NCBI GenBank assembly: GCA_050178135.1
Contig: JBFXGJ010000003.1
Span: 66,548 to 130,547 of the forward strand
Direction: 5' to 3'
DNA length: 64,000 nucleotides
From: UBA288 sp050178135
Lineage (GTDB): Archaea; Halobacteriota; Methanomicrobia; Methanomicrobiales; Methanospirillaceae
A model generated the notes under the pieces. The model searched no databases and was not told the DNA's origin. It saw only the letters and a list, made by a program, of their open reading frames with translations. A program made the translations under genes and the position numbers. Positions within the stretch are counted from its first letter, which is position 1, and each line of letters begins with the position of its first letter. Shown piece after piece: positions 8,127-15,410 of this stretch.

Positions 8127-8789
8127 ATGACGACGATCAACAACGAGGAGCGGCGGTGCGCCCTCTGCGGAAAGGCGTCTTTCCAGGGGGTCGTGGTCGA
8201 TGCCGAACGCTCAGGATCGGCCGACCTCGACCTCCGTCCGCCACCGGACCAGCGGGCCACTATCGCTCAATGGGTCCAGGAGTGTCCCCACTGCGGCTAC
8301 TGCGCCCCGGCGATCGACGAGCACGTGGCGGGGGCCGACGAGACGGCGAGGTCCCCCGCCTACCGTGCCCTCCGGTCGGAGGGGGAGGCCCTGCCTCTCG
8401 TGGTGCGCCTCGTCTGCGCCTCGACGATGCTCTTCCACGCGGACCGACTCGTGGAGGCGGCCGAGACGGCGCTCTGGGCGGCCTGGGCTGCTGACGACGC
8501 CGGGGCAGAAGAGGAGGCGGTGCGGGCCCGTCGCCGGACCCTCGACCTCCTCGACGAGCTCCGGGCACGGGGCGAACACTACATCGCGGACGAGCACGCC
8601 GAGACCCTGGTGATGGTCGACATCGCGCGGCGTGCCGGCGAGTTCGGCCGCGCCGACCACCTTCTCGACGGGCTCGCCGCGGTCGACGACCCACGCTTCT
8701 CGGCGCTCGTCGCGTTCCAGCGAAAGCGGGTGGCGGAGCACGACACCGGGCGGTACACGATCGCCGAGGCATCCGGGGCCGGGTTGTGA
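8127..8789 (+). CDS. DUF2225-like zinc-ribbon protein
   Basis: 220 residues from the ATG at 8127; an in-frame ATG at 8061 would add 22 residues with no family support. Two CxxC knuckles, CALC (near the N-terminus) and CPHCGY (about residue 50), resemble the zinc ribbon of DUF2225 proteins. The rest is helical and TPR-like (AAETALWAAWAADD, EHYIADEHAETLVM). The function of the family is unknown. Its stop overlaps the GTG of the next gene, so the two are translationally coupled. Confidence 0.65.
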   Translation: MTTINNEERRCALCGKASFQGVVVDAERSGSADLDLRPPPDQRATIAQWVQECPHCGYCAPAIDEHVAGADETARSPAYRALRSEGEALPLVVRLVCASTMLFHADRLVEAAETALWAAWAADDAGAEEEAVRARRRTLDLLDELRARGEHYIADEHAETLVMVDIARRAGEFGRADHLLDGLAAVDDPRFSALVAFQRKRVAEHDTGRYTIAEASGAGL

Positions 8790-9130
8790 CGGCAGGGTCG
8801 GCCCGGGAGGACGAGAACCACGAGAACCGGCTGGTCCGGATCGTCGACCTGGTCGGCCCGCAGGGGCTGAGGGCGGAGGACGGGCGGCGGCTCTACGACC
8901 AGCTCCACCCGGCACTCCTCGGGGGGGAGACGGTCGAGCTCGACTTCGCGGAGATCGAAGAGCTCTCGGAACCGTTCCTTGACGCCGCGATCGGCCGGCT
9001 CCTCGAGGACATCCCCTACGAGGACATCCTTGCCCGGCTCGTCGTCTGCAACGTCACCGTCCGGCACCTCCAGGGGGTCCGGTGGGTGCTGGAGCACGCA
9101 CGCGACGAAGGACCGCCCGCAACTTTCTAG
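8786..9130 (+). CDS. STAS-like DUF4325 domain protein
   Basis: 114 residues. The GETVELDFAEIEELSEPFLDAAI stretch matches the pattern of the DUF4325 STAS-like domain: a beta strand ending in DF, then a Ser/Phe helix. DUF4325 proteins often accompany kinase or ATPase signalling pairs in bacteria; here the partner is a DUF2225-like protein. The GTG start at 8786 overlaps the upstream stop (GTGA), which strongly suggests co-expression. Confidence 0.62.
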   Translation: MTAGSAREDENHENRLVRIVDLVGPQGLRAEDGRRLYDQLHPALLGGETVELDFAEIEELSEPFLDAAIGRLLEDIPYEDILARLVVCNVTVRHLQGVRWVLEHARDEGPPATF

Positions 9131-9159
9131 GTGGCGGACAACAGAGCCTGTACCCTGTC

Positions 9160-9534
9160 ATGATCCCTGTTGCTTTCACCATCACCCCCTCCGGCACCAT
9201 TGGGCGGCTCGAGATCGACGGCGTGCTCTTCGAGGGCTATGCCGATGCCGTCTACGACGAAGCTCCCTCCGAGATCGCGGAGGGGGGGCCGCACCTGGTG
9301 ATCGGACTCCCGGTCGAGCGTTTCACCCCGGACTCGACGGGGCTCGTCCTCTGGATAGGGGACGAACAGTTCCGCGTCGACCTCGGGACGTGCCGTGCTC
9401 CCCCGGGCGGCACGGTCGATGGGGATGGGGACCAGAAGACCGGGATGCTCCCGGTGATGGTCGTCGTCAGGGCAGGCGACAGCCAGTTCGCAGGCCGGCT
9501 GGTCTCCCCCGGCGAGGACCCTTTCGACGTATAG
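9160..9534 (+). CDS. Hypothetical protein
   Basis: 124 residues from the ATG at 9160. Predicted beta-rich: an alternating hydrophobic pattern in PVAFTITPSGTIGRLEIDGV and LVIGLPVERF, and no signal peptide, membrane segment or Cys motif. I do not recognise the family. It lies 29 nt after the DUF4325 gene and 53 nt before the methyltransferase-MarR fusion, all on the plus strand. Confidence 0.5.
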   Translation: MIPVAFTITPSGTIGRLEIDGVLFEGYADAVYDEAPSEIAEGGPHLVIGLPVERFTPDSTGLVLWIGDEQFRVDLGTCRAPPGGTVDGDGDQKTGMLPVMVVVRAGDSQFAGRLVSPGEDPFDV

Positions 9535-9587
9535 GACGAGCAGGCGCCGGCCCGAACCTTTCTCTGCTCGCCGGGCGACCCTTACCC

Positions 9588-10952
9588 ATGGACGAGCAGA
9601 GCGTCCCCGCGGGGTTCGGTGATGTGGACCGATCGGGAGCGAGCGCCGACCTCATCGCCTACCTCCGGTTCGTGAACGACCTCCCCCAGGTACGGGGGGT
9701 CAAGGATCGAAGCCGGAGAGCGCTCGGGCTCCGGCCGGGTGACCGGGTGCTCGACGCCGGCACCGGTGTTGGGCTCGATGCCGGCCTGATGGGGGCGGTG
9801 GTCGGCCCCACGGGCCGTGTGCTTGGCGTCGATGCGAGCCGCGAGATGATCGCCGCCGCCCGGGCGACAAAGCCCCAGGGACTCTCGCAGGTCTGGTTCG
9901 CCCTCGGGGACGCGGTCGCACTCCCGTGCCCAGACCGTACGTTCGACGCGGTCCACGCCGAACGCCTCCTGCAGGTCCATCCCGAGCCGACCCGGGTCGT
10001 GACCGAGCTCGCCCGCGTGCTCCGGCCGGCCGGGCGGCTCGTCCTGGTCGAACCCGACTGGGGCACCATGGCGATCGATCCTGGCGCACCGGACGTCCTC
10101 CGCCGTGTCGCACGGCACTGCGCCGGGGCGTTTCCCGATGGGTGGACCGGGCGGAAGCTTGGCAGGCACCTGCGGGCGGCAGGGCTCGTCGATGTCCGGG
10201 TCGAGCCCGAGGTGGTCGTGCTGACTGACCTCTCGCTCGCCCTCAAGGTGATGAACCTCGGGCCGTTCATCGACGAGGCGGCGGCATCGAGGGCGATCAC
10301 CGGGGCCGAACGGGAGGAGCTCCTCGCCACCCTCGCCCGTGCCGACCGTGAGGGGAGTTTCTTCTTCGCGATGACCACCTTCCGGGCAGTCGGTGTCCAG
10401 GCCGGAGAGGAGCCACCATCCCCTGACCGGGACGTCCCGGGAGAGCACGGGATCGCGTCTCTCGACGGAGAATCTTCCACCATCTCCGACCCGCTCGCCC
10501 TCGACATCCTTGACCACCTCTCACGGATCGTGGCCCTCGGAGCCGCGATCGATCGTGAACCGGTCGAGATCGACGGTTGTCGCCTCTCCGCCTCCGAGCT
10601 CCACCTCGTGGACGGGGCCGGGCAGTGCCCCGGAGCGGGGCTCTCTGCCCACGCAGCCCGGCTCGGCGTCACCAAGGGGGCGGTCACCCAGATGGCCAGG
10701 CGGCTCGAGGAGAAGGGCTGCCTGGTCCGGGTCCCCGACCCTGGGGACCGCAGGGGCGTCCAGCTGGCGCTGACCGCAACCGGGCGGCGGGCGTTCGCGT
10801 GGCACCGCTCCCTCCACGACCGTATCGGAGGCGATCTCCGGGGCGCACTCGACCGGATGGGTCCCGAGGAGCGCGAGCGGTTGCTGGCGTTTTTCGATCT
10901 CGTGGAGGCGATGTTCGAGGAGTCGGTCGCCGAGCGCGAGGACATAAAATAG
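9588..10952 (+). CDS. Methyltransferase-MarR fusion protein
   Basis: 454 residues. Residues 1-270 are a UbiE-like class I methyltransferase: motif I VLDAGTGVGLDAG (about 54-66), LGVDASREM, and the GDAVALPCPDRTFDAVHAE motif IV region. After a linker of about 35 residues, 310-454 form a MarR winged helix (SAHAARLGVTKGAVTQMARRLEEKG recognition region, DPGDRRG wing, dimerisation helices). The frame is continuous with no stop between domains, so the fusion is real in this assembly. A regulator that senses the substrate or product of its own methyltransferase is a plausible reading (inference). No clear Shine-Dalgarno precedes the ATG, consistent with leaderless translation. Confidence 0.8.
   Translation: MDEQSVPAGFGDVDRSGASADLIAYLRFVNDLPQVRGVKDRSRRALGLRPGDRVLDAGTGVGLDAGLMGAVVGPTGRVLGVDASREMIAAARATKPQGLSQVWFALGDAVALPCPDRTFDAVHAERLLQVHPEPTRVVTELARVLRPAGRLVLVEPDWGTMAIDPGAPDVLRRVARHCAGAFPDGWTGRKLGRHLRAAGLVDVRVEPEVVVLTDLSLALKVMNLGPFIDEAAASRAITGAEREELLATLARADREGSFFFAMTTFRAVGVQAGEEPPSPDRDVPGEHGIASLDGESSTISDPLALDILDHLSRIVALGAAIDREPVEIDGCRLSASELHLVDGAGQCPGAGLSAHAARLGVTKGAVTQMARRLEEKGCLVRVPDPGDRRGVQLALTATGRRAFAWHRSLHDRIGGDLRGALDRMGPEERERLLAFFDLVEAMFEESVAEREDIK
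10943..10952 (+). promoter_or_regulatory. TATA-like box for the acetyltransferase at 10974
   Basis: CATAAAATAG is centred about 27 nt before the ATG at 10974 and includes the stop codon of the fusion gene (TAG at 10950-10952). Spacing fits a leaderless archaeal promoter, so the acetyltransferase may have its own transcript. Confidence 0.5.
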
Positions 10953-10973
10953 TATAGAGACTAAACCAATTTG

Positions 10974-11468
10974 ATGACACCCCTTCACTTCGCCCCGATC
11001 GGCGACGCGGATGCGGAGCCCCTCGTCGAGGTCTTCAACCACTATGTCCGGTCGGGCGAGGCTGCCTTCCTGGACGAGCCCGTCTCGATCGCGTTCTTCG
11101 AGCGCATGCGGCCCATGCTCGAGGCGTACCCGTCCTGTGCCGTGCACGACGCCGGCGGCACCTTCATCGGGTTCGGCCTCCTCCGCCCGCACAGCCCGCT
11201 TCCCGCCTTCCGATTGACGGCAGAGCTCACGCTGTTCATCAGCCCGGGGTGGACCGGGCGTGGGATCGGGAGCGAGCTCCTCTCAAGGCTCGAGGTCGCC
11301 GGTAGGGAACGCGGGAAACACCACCTGCTCGCGCCGGTATCGTCCCGGAATGAGGGATCGCTCCGTTTCCACGAGCAGCACGGGTTCGTCGAGTGCGGCC
11401 GCTTTCGGGGGGTCGGTGTCCGACACGGCCGTCCCTTCGACCTTGTCTGGCTCCAGAAGGACCTCTGA
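10974..11468 (+). CDS. GNAT acetyltransferase, phosphinothricin-acetyltransferase-like
   Basis: 164 residues with the GNAT core. The N-terminal DADAEPLVEVFNHYV helix and the SEEAAFLDEP-like region (here SGEAAFLDEP) resemble the Pat/YncA branch, and the acetyl-CoA loop is FISPGWTGRGIGSELL. The C-terminal strand HHLLAPVSSRNEGSLRFHEQHGF is characteristic of this branch. The physiological amine substrate is unknown. ATG at 10974 was preferred over a TTG three bases upstream. It directly follows the methyltransferase-MarR fusion. Confidence 0.82.
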   Translation: MTPLHFAPIGDADAEPLVEVFNHYVRSGEAAFLDEPVSIAFFERMRPMLEAYPSCAVHDAGGTFIGFGLLRPHSPLPAFRLTAELTLFISPGWTGRGIGSELLSRLEVAGRERGKHHLLAPVSSRNEGSLRFHEQHGFVECGRFRGVGVRHGRPFDLVWLQKDL

Positions 11469-11507
11469 GGACGATATCCTTTTCCTTGTCCGGGCGCATC
11501 CCCCTGC

Positions 11508-11867
11508 ATGCCCTTTCGCGAGCCCGACGACCGGCTCTGGGAGGCCGTTTACCCGTTGCTCCCGGCACGGAGCACCCACGGGGGGAAGCGGAGCAACCTC
11601 CGCCGCCTCTTCTCCGGCGTCCTCTACGTCCTCTCGACCGGCGTCGCGTGGGCCGACACGCCCCGTTGCTACGGGGCGAAGTCCACGGCCCACCGGCTCC
11701 ACCTCCACCTCTGCCGCACGGGAACCTACCCCAGGCTTTTCGAGGTGATGCGGCAGCACGGCTACGACATCAGCCGGGTCGACCTCTCCCGCTGCCCCCG
11801 TGCCGATGGGCTCCGGACGACCCGCATCTCCGACTGGGGCCGGGACCCTGCCGGGCGCCTCAGGTGA
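11508..11867 (+). CDS. IS402-like transposase N-terminal domain (DUF4096), orphan
   Basis: 119 residues. The pattern W..VYPLLP...GGK..NLRRLFSGVLYVLSTGVAW.D.P.CYG..STAHRR-like is the DUF4096/IS402 domain that opens many IS5-family transposases. No DDE catalytic domain follows; after about 100 residues the frame ends and a convergent gene begins with an 8-nt overlap. No terminal inverted repeats or target duplication were evident. Either an IS remnant or a kept DNA-binding domain. A T-rich box about 28 nt upstream of the ATG could serve as a promoter, so it may still be expressed. Confidence 0.66.
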   Translation: MPFREPDDRLWEAVYPLLPARSTHGGKRSNLRRLFSGVLYVLSTGVAWADTPRCYGAKSTAHRLHLHLCRTGTYPRLFEVMRQHGYDISRVDLSRCPRADGLRTTRISDWGRDPAGRLR

Positions 11868-12603
11868 ACGGCCGCTCCTGGAGGTTGACCATGCAGAAGA
11901 GGATGGCCGGCTCGAGCTGGGCCGGATCGCGGACGGCAGGCGCGATCAGGACCGTACCGGGCGCCTTCCGGACGAGCCCTAAGACCGTGCGCCAGGGGAG
12001 CGGGTCGTTGAGGTCGGGCTTTCTTCCCCGCGTATGGAGCCGGAGGTACCGGAGCGAGGCGGGGGAGAGGAGTCCCAGTTCAGCGACCATCCGGGTGCGG
12101 GTCGTCGTGTAGAGTTCAGAGGCATCCAGGGCGATGCCGGAACATAAAACGAGGTCCGGGGCACGGCGGGCGAGATACTCCCAGAACTCCGCGAGGGCTG
12201 CGCCGTCGGGCAGGGCCTGGTCGGCGCGGTTCGCAATGAGGACCGGCACCCGCGTCCCGAACCGTTCGAACAGGGCCCCGTGAATGGCCCCGATCGCCCG
12301 GACCAGGTCACCCAGCCGGTTCCGGTCCGATCCCGGCTCGATGGTGACCGCCTCCGGGGCCCGGTCGGTGTCGGGGGCGAGCGAGCCGGAGAGAGCGGTT
12401 GTCCAGGTGCGGTCGTACCACCGAGGAAGGTCTCTTCCGTGCTCATCGATCGAGGAGAGGCGCAGGAGCCAGGGAAGGGAGGGGGGCACGGAGTCCGCTG
12501 GCCCGACCTCGACAATGTCGCAGCCAGCCTGGAGGGCGAGGGCCTCGCGGGGGGCGGGGGGGGCGGAAAGCGAGTCGGGGAGGACGTAGGTGACGTTCGG
12601 CAT
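11860..12603 (-). CDS. Hypothetical protein beside the radical SAM enzyme
   Basis: 247 residues, no signal peptide or membrane segment. Alternating strands and helices (VPVLIANRADQALPDGAALAEFW; APDLVLCSGIALDASELY) suggest an alpha/beta, possibly TIM-barrel-like fold, but I do not recognise the family. Start ATG at 12603. It lies 54 nt downstream of the radical SAM gene on the same strand, so the two probably share a transcript and may act together. Confidence 0.55.
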   Translation of the reverse strand: MPNVTYVLPDSLSAPPAPREALALQAGCDIVEVGPADSVPPSLPWLLRLSSIDEHGRDLPRWYDRTWTTALSGSLAPDTDRAPEAVTIEPGSDRNRLGDLVRAIGAIHGALFERFGTRVPVLIANRADQALPDGAALAEFWEYLARRAPDLVLCSGIALDASELYTTTRTRMVAELGLLSPASLRYLRLHTRGRKPDLNDPLPWRTVLGLVRKAPGTVLIAPAVRDPAQLEPAILFCMVNLQERPFT

Positions 12604-12657
12604 GGACCAGGACCGTAGGACGCGCCGCCGGATGAGGGGAGGGGTCGACGCGACCCC

Positions 12658-13809
12658 CTACCGCGAGACCATGCGCTGGACGAGGCCCATGATCCCGGTC
12701 GACGCGCCCGTCCGTCGGCCGGTCATGAGACCCATCATCCCGTCGCCGCTGAACATCTCCGCGTTCAGGCGGTCCGTGATCTCGTCGTAGATCCGCTGGT
12801 ACGCGACGCAGTGGGGATCGACACCGGTCACCTCTCCACCCGTCGGGACGATCGCGTTGTACGGGCACCCCCCGCGGCAGTACCGGACATGCCGGCAGGA
12901 GCCGCAGTGCTCGTCCACGAATGTTTTGAACGCGGAGAGGCGCTGCCAGGCTGGCGTCGCCTCAAGGTCGGCCCTGCACGGGTTCTCCTGGACCGAGCCC
13001 ATCCGCCAGTCCTCCATCCCGACGAAGCGATAGCACGGGTAGATGCCACCGTCCGGGCCGACGGCAAAGGTGGTGCCGGCGCAGTCGGCGAAGGTGCAGA
13101 CCGTGCCCCGCCGGACGAAGACTGCCTTGACCAGGTCGTCGATGTTCATCACCCGGAGGGTGTCGGGGTGGGCGAGGTACTCGTCGAGGAGATAGACCAT
13201 GAGCTCCCCATAGTCCTCGGGCGGTAGGGCGTACGGCTCGGGTCGATCGTCGCGGAGCGAGGGGAGGGCCGGATGGACCTTCATCACGAAGCCGTTCTCG
13301 CGGAAGTATCTGACGATCGCGTCCCTCTTCGGCGCCGACTGTGCCGTAAAGGTGCAGATGACGCTCACCTGGAGCCCGTGGCGCCGGGCAGTCTCCATCC
13401 CCACGCGGTTCCGCTCGGTGTAGCCCTTCCCGCGCTGGGCGTCGTTGAGCTCGGGGGGGCCGTCCAGGCTCGTCCCGATCGGCACGTTGTACGCCGCGAG
13501 CACGGCGGCCGTTCGGTCGTCGAGGAGCCACAGGTTGGACTGCATCGCAAAAGCGACGGTCCTGGGGGCGAGCCCCTCCGCGATCATCGGGAGGGCGGCC
13601 TCGTAGAACTCGGGGCCTGCGACGAGTGGCTCGCCCCCGTGGAACGTGACGGTGACCGGGTTGTCGTTCAGCCCGGCAAGCCAGTCGACGGCGGCGCGAA
13701 CCGTCTCGAGCCCCATCACCGGGCCCGTGTGTTCGCTCGACCAGCAGTACGAGCACTTCGCCGGGCAGCGGAGCGTCGGGATGATCATGAGATGAAAGGG
13801 GGTCTTCAT
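12658..13809 (-). CDS. Radical SAM/SPASM peptide-modifying-type enzyme
   Basis: 383 residues from the ATG at 13809. The radical SAM cluster motif CxxxCxxC is CPAKCSYC (Cys15, Cys19, Cys22); FHGGEPL follows as the GGE SAM-binding motif. The C-terminal SPASM region carries many Cys residues (CTFADC, CYRF, CGSCRHVRYCRGGCPYN, DPHC) that would hold two auxiliary clusters. This layout matches anaerobic sulfatase maturases and the methanogen Mhun_1560-type putative peptide-modifying family; I favour the latter because no sulfatase is nearby. No obvious short Cys-rich substrate peptide adjoins it. An in-frame ATG at 13914 exists, but a TATA box at 13923-13932 would put the transcript start downstream of it. 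Confidence 0.8.
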   Translation of the reverse strand: MKTPFHLMIIPTLRCPAKCSYCWSSEHTGPVMGLETVRAAVDWLAGLNDNPVTVTFHGGEPLVAGPEFYEAALPMIAEGLAPRTVAFAMQSNLWLLDDRTAAVLAAYNVPIGTSLDGPPELNDAQRGKGYTERNRVGMETARRHGLQVSVICTFTAQSAPKRDAIVRYFRENGFVMKVHPALPSLRDDRPEPYALPPEDYGELMVYLLDEYLAHPDTLRVMNIDDLVKAVFVRRGTVCTFADCAGTTFAVGPDGGIYPCYRFVGMEDWRMGSVQENPCRADLEATPAWQRLSAFKTFVDEHCGSCRHVRYCRGGCPYNAIVPTGGEVTGVDPHCVAYQRIYDEITDRLNAEMFSGDGMMGLMTGRRTGASTGIMGLVQRMVSR

Positions 13810-13922
13810 GGTAACCAGGGAGAGGGCGTGCTGTCGTTCGGGGCCGGAGAGAGAGGAGCCAGGGGCCGGCTCACCCGGTGGGGACGGTGCCGCCTCCGGA
13901 TACAGGTATGTCATCGGAACGA

Positions 13923-13932
13923 CGATAAAAGG
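13923..13932 (-). promoter_or_regulatory. TATA-like box for the radical SAM gene
   Basis: On the minus strand the sequence reads CCTTTTATCG. A transcription start about 26 nt downstream would give a leader of roughly 90 nt before the ATG at 13809, and would exclude the ATG at 13914. Confidence 0.45.
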
Positions 13933-14021
13933 GTTCCCGCCCCCCATGCAGTCCTTTCGGAGGAGTTGACCGACCGGGCAGGACCGGCAGGATGATGAAG
14001 CCCTCCGGACGAGAGAGATCG

Positions 14022-15380
14022 ATGACACCTGGTGTCGATCCTGAGAGGGTCCGGACCCTCAACGACGCCGGGTCCCGGGACGGACGGTACGTCCTCTACT
14101 GGATGCAGTCCTCCCACCGCACGGAGGAGAACCCCGCGCTCCGGTTTGCCGTCGAACGGGCGGACCGGGCCCACCTGCCGCTCGTCGTCTCGTTCGGCCT
14201 CTGGCGACCCTACCCGGAGGCAGGGTTGCGGCACTTCACGTTCATGCTCCAGGGGCTCCGGGAGGTTGCCGCCTCCCTCGAGTCCCGAGGTGTGACATTC
14301 GTCCTCGAACTCGAGCGGCCCGACCTGGGCTTTCTCGCCCTCGCGAAGGACGCAGCCCTCGCCGTTGTCGACAGGGGTTACCTCCGGCTGCACCGGGCAT
14401 GGTACCGGGAGACGGCGGAGCGGTGCCCCTGCACGCTCTTCCAGGTCGAGGCCAACGTGGTGGTGCCCGTTGAGACAGCGAGCGGAAAAGAGGAGTATTC
14501 GGCGGCAACCTTCCGCCCGAAGGTGATGCGCCAGCTCGGGAGGTTCCTCCACCCGCTCGGGGACGCATGCCCGGAGCGGTCGTCTCTCGCCCTCGATCTC
14601 CCCTCGCTCGCCGGGGACTCCATGGACGCGCTCCTCTCCCGGCTCGAAGCGGACCCAGGTGTCCCGCCGTCGGAGCGGTTCGTCGGCGGCTCGAGCGAGG
14701 CGATGCGCCGGTTCGAAGAGTTCCTGGACCGCCGCCTCGATGGGTTCGCCGAGGCGCGCCGCGACCCCGGGGGAGACGGGGCCTCGGGGATGAGCCCGTA
14801 CCTCCACTATGGGCAGGTCTCACCCTCCGCCCTCGCCCACCGTGCCCTGGAGCGGGCGGGGGACGGGGCGGCGGCGTTCATCGAAGAACTGGTCGTGCGC
14901 CGCGAACTTGCCGTGAACTTCGTCCGGTACAACGACCATTACGACTCACTCGGTGCGCTGCCCGCGTGGGCGCAGCATACGCTCGCCCTCCACCGGGACG
15001 ACCCCCGCGAGGTGGTCTACGCGCCGGCCGAGCTCGAGCGGAGCGCGACCCACGACCCCTACTGGAACGCCGCCCAGCGGGAACTGGTGACGACCGGGAT
15101 GATGCAGGGCTACATGCGCATGTACTGGGGAAAGAAGATCCTGGAGTGGTCCAGGACACCGGAGGAGGCGTACGCGACCACCCTTGCCCTCAACAACACC
15201 TTCGGCCTGGACGGGCGGGACCCCGGCGGGTACGCCGGGGTTGCCTGGTGTTTCGGCAAGCATGACCGGCCCTGGAAGGAGCGCCCGGTCTTCGGGACCG
15301 TGCGATACATGAACGCCCGGGGCCTCGAGCGAAAGTTCCACATGAACCGCTACCTTGAGCGGGTCGGACTGCCGGATTGA
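14022..15380 (+). CDS. Class II CPD photolyase
   Basis: 452 residues; a flavin enzyme that splits cyclobutane pyrimidine dimers using light. The N-terminal antenna domain opens with DPERVRTLNDAG and VLYWMQSSHRTEENPAL. The C-terminal FAD domain carries SGMSPYLHYGQVSP, the RRELAVNFVRYN helix, and the class II block DGRDPGGYAGVAWCFGKHDRPWKERPVFGTVRYM. The start at 14022 matches the N-terminus of the Methanosarcina enzyme better than in-frame ATGs at 13992/13995. It is divergent from the radical SAM gene. Seen in some methanogens of surface habitats. Confidence 0.9.
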   Translation: MTPGVDPERVRTLNDAGSRDGRYVLYWMQSSHRTEENPALRFAVERADRAHLPLVVSFGLWRPYPEAGLRHFTFMLQGLREVAASLESRGVTFVLELERPDLGFLALAKDAALAVVDRGYLRLHRAWYRETAERCPCTLFQVEANVVVPVETASGKEEYSAATFRPKVMRQLGRFLHPLGDACPERSSLALDLPSLAGDSMDALLSRLEADPGVPPSERFVGGSSEAMRRFEEFLDRRLDGFAEARRDPGGDGASGMSPYLHYGQVSPSALAHRALERAGDGAAAFIEELVVRRELAVNFVRYNDHYDSLGALPAWAQHTLALHRDDPREVVYAPAELERSATHDPYWNAAQRELVTTGMMQGYMRMYWGKKILEWSRTPEEAYATTLALNNTFGLDGRDPGGYAGVAWCFGKHDRPWKERPVFGTVRYMNARGLERKFHMNRYLERVGLPD

Positions 15381-15410
15381 CAGGGAGGAACGGCGACGAG
15401 GGGGGGGGCT

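Noticed and set aside
12658..13809. Anaerobic sulfatase maturase
   Set aside because: The family is similar, but no sulfatase gene with a Cys/Ser-x-Pro-x-Arg motif is nearby; a peptide-modifying role fits as well or better.
13810..13914. Separate precursor peptide for the radical SAM enzyme
   Set aside because: The stretch is in frame with the enzyme and reads as Pro/Ser-rich upstream sequence, with no Cys or leader-core pattern.
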